A model generated the notes under the pieces. That model made no database searches. It was not told where the DNA came from and worked only from the letters and a program-made list of their open reading frames with translations. 64,000 nucleotides of DNA from Falciphora oryzae (taxonomy: Eukaryota; Ascomycota; Sordariomycetes; Magnaporthales; Magnaporthaceae): assembly GCA_000733355.1 (NCBI GenBank), contig JNVV01000001.1, positions 1,820,423 through 1,884,422 of the forward strand, written 5' to 3'. The position numbers and the translations under genes are program-made. This document shows positions 55,092-64,000 of the stretch, piece by piece (the first letter of the stretch is position 1; the number at the start of each line of letters is the position of its first letter).

Positions 55092-58000
55092 TTATCGCAT
55101 TCCCATGGGCCGGCGACGGTAGAACAGAATGTAGGCTGAGGTGGTGGAGTCTTTGGAGTACATGCCAGCCGCCTCGGCAGCCGCGTCGCTGTCGATCGTC
55201 CTAGGTGTGACGCTGGTGTCGTTGCAGTAGTACCACGAGCTGTCGCCCGCCTCGGAGCCGCGGTCCCTCACAAAGGCCGTGTAGTGGCCGCTCTGCAGGT
55301 CTCCGCCGTGGATGATAGCGGCATAGCAGTAGTACCTGAATGACCCCTCCCACTCGTGGCCCTGGCCCCGCTCCGGCGGCGTCGGGTCCGCGATGGGCGT
55401 CAGGTCGAGGTCGTCGATCGGATACGTGACCTTGCTGTTGACCTTGGTGACATGGCCCTCAGCCATCGGGTTGAACCGCCCAAGCGAGATGCACAGGAGC
55501 TCGGGCATGCGGGCGAGGCGGATCGTCGACGTGGTTGTGTTGAGCAGCTTGCACTTCTCGCACCTGTAGTCCTCGCGTATCTCCTTGTATGGGTATGACG
55601 TGTGCAGCAGGTCCATGAGCCCGAGGGCCTTCTTACCGGGCGGCACCGTGACTCGGATCTTGTCCCAGGGCTCGTGGTTGTACGTCGTGTTCCCGCAGTT
55701 TTTGCACTGGAGCACGTTCTGGGTCAAACCGCGCCAGTACTTGTCTATGATGGAGTCGTTTGCGCTGCGGTATCCCTTCCAGTGAGCTAGCGCGTGCTCG
55801 TAGCGGTCGCCCTGGCATGTCACCTTGCTCATGTCAACGGTCACGTCGCGCAGCCGGTTGGTCTCGTCGTGGATGTTCTCCATGACGAAGATGACAAACT
55901 CTTCTGCGTCTTGCTGCTTGCTCCTGCTTCCAAGCGCGTTGGCCACACCTTTCGCCTTGCCAAAGAAGTTCTTCTGTTTCGAGTCCACATAGCAGCAATA
56001 GTCCTAGTTGGTTGGCAGTATGTTAGCTCTGGAGCCTTGAATAGCTAACGTGCCAGTGGGAGATGCCGGCAAGGGGGCTTTTATATAGCGAGATTGGTGA
56101 GCATACCATGAGTGTTTTGCATTGCATAGACTCGAACTTGCCGTCGCTCATCCAGTGGAACAGGTTTGCGATGATCTTGGTGAGAAGCTGCGGGTTGTTC
56201 AAGTTCTCGTCTTTCCGTTTAGGTACCACCCACTTGGCCTGCCATTCGCTCCCCATCAGGTCTGCTGCAAAGCCGTACGAGTGGAAGAGCGCTTGGATGG
56301 AGGCGTTGCCGTAGCACCACACTCCAGGGTTGGAGAGGCCAACGGGCCGCGGCCGGTCTTTTCTCTCCTTGGTCTTCGTTGCCACAGTTGTCGGGCTGTA
56401 GTGCTCCTCCTGGCCAGTCTCCCTGAGGCCGCTGTAGCTCTGACGTGGAACTGCTGGAGCGGGCCGCGTCGGCGGAGACGGCAATGAGCTGTAGATCTCG
56501 GCCGATGCGGGATATCGAGGCTCTGGCTTGGTGGCAGGAGACGTCATCGATTCCTTGATGTGACCCACGGAAGGATACCGCCTCAAAAAGTCTTCTTGCG
56601 TGCGGACTAGGTTGTTCTCCACGTTTGACAGCGTCTCCTCCCAGCGCTGAGCCTCTACCGCATCCTGGATAGGCCTGGGCGGCTGTCTCTGGTTGGCCGG
56701 CGAAAGGAGGGGTGCCGAGGCTTTCTTTGGCCCAGGGGCAATGCCGTTTGTGGTCGTGGACGACGTTTGTAGTGCGCCTCTCCCCATGAGGCCTGCCCAA
56801 GCATCTATGCCGCCTTTGAGGAGCTTGGCCGGCTTGGTAGCCTCGGACTCGTAGTCGAAATGTTTCAGAGCGTTGTAGAGACCCAACAAAGCCTTTTCTG
56901 TGGCGCTGACGCCCCTCCAGTTGATTTCCTCCGAGTCTTCGTCGTAGAATACTATCAGATCGCACTCGCTGCGCTTGCGGAATAGTTGCTGCTCGCCCTG
57001 CGGCGCGAGGATCATGCTGTCTGCCACCTCCTCGGCTGAGATATTCTCTCGCTGCAAGATTTCGGGCTCAATACATATGGTGGACTGCGACATGATATGG
57101 CCATCGTCGAAATCCTCTCGGCTCCTGATATCGATAATGAGGATCTTGAAGCCACCGGACGAGGCTTTCATGTAGTTCAGGAGATTTTCAGGGGTCACGG
57201 TATCGCCGTCCGGGATGACTACTTTGGGGCGCGCGGGAGCGGCCGGCCGTCCGGTAGGCTGGGCGGGCGCGAAATAATCATCTTTCAGCTGAGGCGACCT
57301 AGTCTGGCTTGCAGACAAGGGTGTGCTAGAGCCGGTCCTGCTGAACATGCCCCTCGCGTTGCTTGAGGGTAAATTGGCCGATTCATGCGAGACGGTGCCC
57401 CTCGCCGGACTATAGATGGCCGCCGGTACTGTTGGCAAATCAGGCAGATGACCCGCCAGCGAGATTCCGGCCTTCTGCGCTGGTGTCGATAGCGACTCCT
57501 GCGGTCCTGAGTGCGCGCCTGCGTCGTCCATGGACAGAGACCCCTGGGATTCGATTGGGGATTTCTGCCCCCGTAGCTTCGCAAAGCGCTCGGCAAGAAG
57601 ATCCGGAGCCTTGTTCGCCCCTGATATGCTTGGGGCGGCCGGCCTGCGATTCGGAATTCCAACTGAGGAATCGACCGAATCCTGGCTCAATCGAGGGCTA
57701 TGGGCAGCCCCATTGGTGTAGCCGTCGGCCTGTGGCGTCTTCGATCCGTTGGCAAACTGGCCAGAGGGCCGACCAGCATGCGGTGACACAACCGGCGATT
57801 GGCGCCCGTGCAAAGGCTGCACGCCGGTACGCTGGTTGTCACGCTTGATTTCCTCCTTGATCTTCTCAAATACAGGGTGTAGCGACTGGATCTTTTTCAT
57901 AAGCTCTGTGTGCCGCGCAGCCAGAGACTTCCTGTCCGACAACTTGGGGAAATCTTTGTTCTTGGGAACCAGCTCAATGGCGATCATGGTTGCGGCCACG

Positions 58001-58197
58001 TACTCCCTCAGGGCAAAGTCGGGACGGCGGCCAAAGTTCCTGAAGGCATCGGCATTGCGAAGACATTGCTCGCCCTCGGCGATCACTGCCTCTATAGACG
58101 AGGCACTGCTGGCCTTGGGGGTCGGGTTGACAACGTCGTCGAAGTGCAGGAGCGCCTTGCCCGCGCGGCCGTTGGCGGACCCGGCTCCGCTGGCCAT
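55092..58197 (-). CDS. Ubiquitin carboxyl-terminal hydrolase with rhodanese domain, Doa4/USP8-like
   Basis: Two exons on the minus strand, 58197-56107 and 56003-55092, giving 1,000 residues. An N-terminal helical domain (about 28-120, IEAVIAEGEQCLRNADAFR to FEKIKEEIK) resembles the MIT/USP8-dimerisation region. A long Ser/Pro-rich linker follows, then a rhodanese domain (about 335-470: KILIIDIRSREDFDDGHI and GGIDAWAGLM), then the USP catalytic domain. The catalytic Cys is C628 in NPGVWCYGNASIQALF, a divergent Cys box compared with the usual NLGNTCYMNS, and the His is H937 in QSGHYTAF. KQQDAEEF and the CKNCG...CEKCK zinc ribbon are present. Doa4 recovers ubiquitin from cargo at endosomes before it enters vesicles. 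The identity with Doa4 is inferred from architecture. Confidence 0.9.
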
Positions 58198-59192
58198 AGC
58201 GAGGCCCTTCGAACGTCAGTCGATGGAAGACTGGAGGCGTGGGTCGGAATAGCCTTGGGTATGTATCCTTCGTGTTCGGCGGAAGCCGCAAGGATGGAAG
58301 AGCTGGGGCTGGCGGGCCCCTCGCATGCAGCTCCGGTCCAGCCCTTGCAGGAAGCAGCAAGTAGGCAAGTATGCGAGCGGATGGGTGGGTTGGTTGCAGG
58401 TATTCAGGGACCGTTTCGCGCCCGGATCATTGCGCTCGAGGCCGGATGAGGAGGTTCTTCGAGTGCGAGGCTGAGCGACGGCGGCATTCGTGGCAGCGGG
58501 TAGCCGGGGAGGGTGCAGATGTCGGTTCGTGATGTGTCGTGAAAGGGGGTCCCCGCAGTCTTTGCGCAGGATCATTCGGATGGGCTGGAATGCGCGGCTG
58601 TCATTCTTTGTTCGACCTCCTTTGCCGACCAACGACAAAGAAGCAGCCGCCTTCGGAAGCGCAGTCGAGCTCTGCGGCCGCGTTGGATGCACGAATTCGG
58701 AGGGGCACTCGTGATGCCGTTGTCGCCAACACGGGGCAATATGGAGCTGCAGATGGCCTACATAGGCGGGCAGGCAATTGATGACATCTGATGGTGTCGT
58801 CTGGCGCCTGCACTCCCCATGTGGCGAGTTGGGCTGAAAACCCCCCAGCACTGTGCCGTCCGGTGTGCATCAATTCAATGCTGAGGCGGCCGCCTGGCGC
58901 CAGTGGGGTCTCCTCAGCGAAATAAGCACAGCGCTTCCCGTGGCTGACGCTCCACAAGATTCGTCAGCCCAGGCAGGCGGCACACGTCGGGCAGGCACTT
59001 AACCGGAATAGCTTTGCGTCATACTGGACCAACGACCCGTCGACTCCATCGCTTTGCCTCAAACAACCCAACGCCCAGCCGTGCTGCCAACGCGTCCTCC
59101 CACGACGCCCATCGCGATCCATCCCCAACCTGATATTCGAACCCACATTCACCTTGCTCTGCAGCCGGCTATCAATCTAAACACCCGTCGAG
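58198..59192. promoter_or_regulatory. Divergent promoter region between the deubiquitinase and VPS27
   Basis: 995 bp between the two start codons, with no gene inside. Both promoters must lie here. No strong TATA box was recognised. Confidence 0.5.
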
Positions 59193-61794
59193 ATGATGGG
59201 TTGGTGGTCTTCCGGCGCCAACACGGCGCTCGAGGAGCAGATAGAGAAGGCAACCAGCAGTAGTCTGTACGAAACCAACCTCTCGCATCCGCCGCCGCCC
59301 CCCGCCGCGACCCCTTGCATCGCTGCCTAGACTAGCCGCGTGTGCTTTTGACTGACTCTGCCGCAGAGGGGATATCGCCCTTAACCTCGAGATCTCCGAT
59401 GTCATCCGCTCAAAGACGGTGCCGCCCAAAGACGCCATGCGCTCGCTCAAACGGCGCATCGGCCATAAGAATCCCAACACCCAGCTGAGCGCCCTTGAGG
59501 TTCGTCGGCCTGCTCAAGACCCTGGGCTCCCCCAGATACAGCTCCCGTCGCAGTCCGAGCGGTGCTAACGGCAGGAACTAGCTCACGGACACGTGTGTAA
59601 AGAACGGCGGACAGCACTTCCTCGTCGAGATAGCCTCGCGCGAGTTCATCGATAACTTGGTGTCGCTGTTGAAAGCGACCGGCCCCGCCGCCGTCAACGC
59701 CGACGTGCGCGCCAAAATCCTCGAGCTGATCCAGTCGTGGGCTGCCGTTACAGAGGGCCGCTACGAGCTGGCCTACATTGGTGAGGTCTACAAGACGCTG
59801 CAGCGCGAGAGCTTCCGGTTTCCCCCGAGCGTCGCCGTTGCCAGCAGCATGATAGACAGCAGTGCGGTAGGTGTCATTCCTGCGCTCCCCGGACTCTCCT
59901 ATGGGGACCGCGGCTCACATATGCCCTTCAACCCGCAGCCCCCCGAGTGGACCGACTCGGATGTTTGCATGCGGTGCCGGACGCCGTTCACGTTCACGAA
60001 TCGCAAGCACCACTGCCGGAACTGCGGTAGCTGCTTTGACCAGCAATGTTCAGCCAAGTCGCTCCCGCTGCCCCACCTTGGAATAATGCAGGCCGTGCGC
60101 GTCGACGACGGATGCTACGCCCGGCTCACGGACAAGAATCGCGGTAGTGGTGGCGGCGGCAGTGGCAATGCCGCAAAGGACGGCCAGTCACCCAACCTGT
60201 ACTCGTCGTTCCCCCACAAAAACCGCTCGTCCTCAGCGATGCAGCCGCGAAACGCCAGGGTCGACGACGGTTTCGATGAAGACTTGAAGAAGGCTCTGGC
60301 GATGAGCTTGGAAGAAGTCAAGAGCCACTCGAGGGGATATAATACGGCGCCCAGCGGCGGGCCCGCCACTCACTCATCCAAGGTCAACGGACACACCCCG
60401 CCTGCCTCGAAGCCACCAGTGGAAGAGGAGGACGACGACCTCAAGGCAGCGATTGCGGCGTCGCTCGCCGATATGGAGGTTGAGAAGAAGCAGCATGCCG
60501 CTGTTCTGCATGAGCAGACGCACAGCGCCGAGCCGTCGAAAGCCGCAGCCTTGGCGCACCCCAAGAACGATTATGAACTAACTCCCGTTGAGGCCGAAAA
60601 TATCAACCTGTTCGCGACTCTGGTGGACCGTCTCCAGACTCAGCCTCCCGGCACCATTCTCCGGGAGCCGCAGATCCAGGAGCTCTACGATAGTATTGGC
60701 ACTCTCAGGCCGAAGCTGGCGAGGACTTATGGAGAGACCATGAGTAAACATGGTGAGTTGATGAGAGGTCACGAGGGACACACCCTCTCAGGTGCCAGTG
60801 CGCACGTGCTTCCTTTGTTCTAACCACCAATATAGATACTCTCCTCGACCTCCACGCCAAGCTTGCAACAGTCGTACGTTACTACGACCGAATGCTTGAG
60901 GAGCGTCTCTCCAAGGCGTATGGCCAGCACACCTACGGAGGATACAATCTGCCCGCGCCACGCCAAGCGCCTGGCCCCTATCCGTCGCTCCAGGGCCCAA
61001 GCGCCCCGACGAGCATTCCGGGGGAAAGCTTTTACACCGGAGAGCCCCCGCATGAACACTCGCGACCCCCGCCTCAACCGTCTTACCCCCCTCCGCAGCA
61101 CCAGCCTCCCCAGCAGCAGCAGCTGGGGCAGTACGACAAGCGAGCCTCCGTCTCGGGCCCGCCCGCCGGCCAGTTTGCGCCGCCACAGCGAACCGAGAGT
61201 TGGCAGTCGTCGCATGCGCCTAGCCAGCCTCAACAATACCACTACCCCCAGCCCGATGCCCCTCCGCCGCAAGCGGCACCTCACGGGCAGGCTCCCTCCC
61301 AGCCCACGCTCGCCCCCGGAGCCCCTGACTCGGGTGGGATCACACCCACGACGGACCCAAGCGCCGCCTACTACTTCAACCAGGCGCAAGTCTCGGCGCT
61401 GCTCTCGGCGCTGCAGACGCCTGTCGCCGCGCCGGCCGAGCCAGTGCGATCACATTACCCCAATCTTCAGCAGCCCGCACAGTACCCGAGCCCGGCCCCT
61501 GCACCTTCCCAGCCAGCACAGCAGCCGCCGCAGCCTCAACAGCCGCAGCAAACCCAACAGCAGCACCCCCAACAGCAGCAGCAACCACAGCAGCCACAGC
61601 AACAACAAAAACAGCCGCAGCAACCTTACTGGCAGCACTCGGCTGCTCAAAGCACGGCTCTTCCGGCTACCCACCAGCCGTGGCCCCAGGCTCCAAGTGG
61701 GTCGTATCCTAGCTATCAGCAGGAAGCCTTCCCCCCGGCACCACAGCACGCGCCGCAGAAGCCGGCGGTCGAGGAGAGCCTCATCGAACTATGA
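59193..61794 (+). CDS. VPS27: Vps27, ESCRT-0 subunit binding ubiquitinated cargo
   Basis: Five exons, 59193-59266, 59367-59499, 59582-59866, 59939-60752 and 60836-61794, giving 754 residues. Vps27 sorts ubiquitinated membrane proteins on endosomes. In order: VHS domain (about 8-150, with [18 protein letters not shown] and [10 protein letters not shown]); FYVE domain (about 165-226) with [14 protein letters not shown] and RVDDGC, which bind phosphatidylinositol 3-phosphate; ubiquitin-interacting motifs near 273-292 ([13 protein letters not shown]) and 326-345 ([13 protein letters not shown]); a GAT-type helical part (383-465); a PSAP motif (490-493) for Vps23; a Gln/Pro-rich tail; and a C-terminal clathrin box-like ESLIEL. 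Intron 3 is 72 bp, a multiple of three without a stop, so its removal rests on splice sites and family alignment. Confidence 0.94.
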
Positions 61795-62493
61795 TTGCAT
61801 CTGGTCCAACGGCACAACATATAACTTGTGTCCGACTTACTTCTCTTTCTCTTTTTTTCCATCTCCGTGTACCTTGTCCGCTCCGACAGTGTATCCCTAT
61901 AAGGACCCTTGCACGTTTGGGAACGGCGTTTCCGTTGGTATGAGAGAGCGCGGTTAAGCCGTGGGTGCTCTTGTTTTTTCAGTCCCCCAGTATTTCGAAC
62001 AAGGTGTTTGTTGGATGGACATGGGGGCGAAAGACGTTTATTCGCCGCTACGGTGTGGGCAGGTAGACGAAGACCCAGGCATGACGTTCCAGCAGATGTG
62101 CGAGAAGAAAAGACATGAGCGGTTCTGCTCCGCGAGTTGCGTTTTGACTACAAATGCCATGGGGTGTTTGTGTCTGTGATCTGCAAGCGCAAGAAACGAA
62201 TGGGGACGAGAACATTCCAGTCCACGTCGTGACACCAAGCATTCCAAGCATGTGAATTTGGCCAGCAGAAAGGAGCATTCCAATCCATAGGCCAGGGCAT
62301 AGCTCAATGTGCCAGCCGAATCCGACAGATCATCTCCCTTTGCAAGCCGAGACAAAGGAGGATCTGATGGGATGATCTTGCTGTTTGCTTGAGGGCAAAC
62401 ACTTGCATCAATCGAACACCAACTCGTCTAAATCACCTCTAGACCCGCCCAAGAAAACGTCTCAATATTTACATCACACAAGCAATCAACAAG
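61795..62493. other. Intergenic after VPS27
   Basis: VPS27 3' region and promoter of the next plus-strand gene. No gene seen. Confidence 0.45.
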
Positions 62494-63328
62494 ATGTCGA
62501 CAAACCGGGCGCAGGTAACGGACCTGAATGGTACCGCAGAGGGCTACCCCAAGGATTTATACGACGACGTGGACGTCGGCGACGACTTCCCGTTCGACCA
62601 GCCCACCACCTTCACCCCGCCCCAGATGCGCTTCGGGCTCGGCGAGAACCTGGAGCCGGTGGGGTGGATGGACGAGGACGCAAACGCGGCCCACGACGAC
62701 GGACTCGACGGCCTCGACGCCGCGGAGCGCGAGCAGCTGGCGCGGCAGCTGCAGGCCGAGGCGTGGGAGGACCGGTCGGGCGCGGCGGCGCTGGCGGACG
62801 AGGTGCCCGCGGAGCTGGCGCACGCGTCCGAGGCCGCGACGCTGGACCGGGCGCGGCGGGCGGCCTTCTACCGGCTCGGCAAGCCCTCGGATGCGGCCTG
62901 GACCTACCCGGCCCCGCTGCGCCGGTCGCGCCGCCGCGCGCGGCCCAACAACCCGCCCGCCTGGGCGCGGTTCCGCGGCGGGCCCGTCGAGCGGAGGCCC
63001 GTGTTCGGCCACAGGCGCCTGGTGCCGCGGCTCAGGGACTACGACTGCTCGGCTGCCTTCTTTGAGGGCTTCAAGCGGGTGAGTCTATCTTGTCTGCGTC
63101 CTACGGATATTTTTACGTTTTTGTTTTTCTTACATTGCTCGAGCGAGGGGACGGCGTGTTTGACTCTCTTGCTGATACTTGGATGTCTTTCCATCCCCGT
63201 TTTAGGCAAAGGCGGAAAAGCAGCAACGGGAGGAGAAGGCCGCCGCGGCGGACAAGGCGAAGAAGGAGAAGGCCGCGGCGAACAAGGCGAAGCAGCAGGC
63301 CGCCGCGGCCCAGGCCAAGGGCCAGTGA
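62494..63328 (+). CDS. Unrecognised acidic protein with Ala/Lys-rich C-terminal helix
   Basis: Two exons, 62494-63078 and 63206-63328, giving 235 residues; the splice sites are GTGAGT and TTTTAG and the phase is kept. The first half is acidic (DDVDVGDDFPF, MDEDANAAHDDGLDGLD) and includes PPQMRFGLGENLEPVGWMDE. The middle is helical and rich in Ala and Glu (EREQLARQLQAEAWED). Then comes a very basic segment (LRRSRRRARPNNPPAWARF, RRPVFGHRRLVPRLRDYDC) and, after the intron, a tail made almost only of Lys, Ala, Glu and Gln that should form a single long helix. There is no known domain or membrane segment. Codon use is strongly GC-rich and consistent with a real gene. Function unknown. Confidence 0.7.
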
Positions 63329-64000
63329 GTGAGCGCGCCGGGACCTTTGGAAAGGGGCACATGACGATAATGGCGGGTCGAGCCATGCTGGCTGGTACGA
63401 TCAGGGCAACACGCGCGCAAGGGACTTTTGTTTCTTTCTGATGATGGATCTGGTTCATGTTTCTTTAATCCTATATTTAGGTGGTGGGAAAAGGGGTTTG
63501 GCAGATCCTCTCCCGACCCAGTGGCAAAAGTGAGAGATGTGCTGCACGGCGTCTGAAGTATCCATCGCAAGGGTTTCGTCATTATGCTTCCAGGGGGACG
63601 TCTCAAAAGAGTGACCCCATTGCGAACCCGCAGCGGGTCAGGTCGGTCCCCCCTTTCTGGCTCCGCGTCCGCAGCGGGCGGGCTGTCAAAAAATCAAGCG
63701 TGATGCGGCTCCGCGGGCTCCCATTTTTAGTATGCCCTACCATCAATGCCATCCGTGGGGCGGCGGCAGGGCAAACAGAGACTGTGGGGCTTCGGTGCCT
63801 TGGCATTTGGGCGTGCTGGCGTTGCTGTCGGAGCCGATGACAGAAGGACAGGAGCGGCCGTCGGAGTTGACGTTTACGTATGTCGTGGCTTGTCGCTGCT
63901 GGAGGTCGGCCCGGGTCGCTAGCCAACCACGCGCTACCTTCAAAGTCCGATGCGGCGTGCGCCGGCAACCGCCCGCGATTTGCCAGCGGCCGAAGCAGCT
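63329..64000. other. Window end, no gene recognised
   Basis: Sequence after the last gene contains only short frames without coding character. A gene could begin just beyond the window. Confidence 0.4.

Noticed and set aside
62395..62425. Possible tRNA B-box-like sequence on the minus strand (GTGTTCGATTGATGC)
   Set aside because: Only a partial match; no matching A box, anticodon stem or acceptor stem could be built around it.

Overview
This window is nuclear DNA from a filamentous ascomycete, most likely a Sordariomycete. The genes are split by short introns (mostly 50-150 bp, GT-AG). Coding regions are GC-rich, and genes sit on both strands with no operons. The mitochondrial porin comes out at 283 residues and matches the Neurospora-type porin closely. 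No rRNA, tRNA, CRISPR array or intact transposon was seen.

I reconstructed 19 protein-coding genes by joining exons by hand, plus one gene relic. Left part (1-27,000): a small conserved fungal protein; a large disordered protein with a GC-AG intron; a P-loop kinase of the YFH7/uridine-kinase type, divergent from a small TPR-like protein; a PRELI/UPS2-type lipid-transfer protein; methionine aminopeptidase 2, divergent from a mitochondrial J-domain protein; mitochondrial porin (VDAC); glutamine-hydrolysing asparagine synthetase; the SUMO-conjugating enzyme Ubc9, divergent from the peroxin Pex19; an unrecognised 238-residue protein; and a WBP2-like GRAM/PH protein with a PPxY motif.

Middle part (27,074-43,589): this is gene-poor. 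A 7.3-kb stretch has many homopolymer and microsatellite tracts and no convincing gene. It is followed by a formin-type GBD/FH3 protein without an FH2 domain and an RTA1-family seven-helix membrane protein, then another 3.2-kb gene-free stretch.

Right part (43,590-64,000): a mitochondrial Tgl2-like lipase; a PXA-PX-Nexin_C sorting-nexin-like protein; a protein combining a degenerate (probably inactive) kinase domain with ankyrin repeats; a decayed acyl-CoA synthetase fragment; a Doa4-type deubiquitinase with a rhodanese domain, head-to-head with the ESCRT-0 subunit Vps27; and an unrecognised acidic protein.

Functionally, several genes concern mitochondria (porin, UPS2-type, J-protein, Tgl2-like lipase), and three concern endosomes and ubiquitin-dependent sorting (PX protein, Doa4-like enzyme, Vps27). 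Most other genes are housekeeping genes. The most notable items are the pseudokinase-ankyrin protein, the shared Vps27/deubiquitinase promoter, candidate amino-acid-control sites at the asparagine synthetase gene, and the acyl-CoA synthetase relic. I saw no clear biosynthetic cluster or mobile genetic system.
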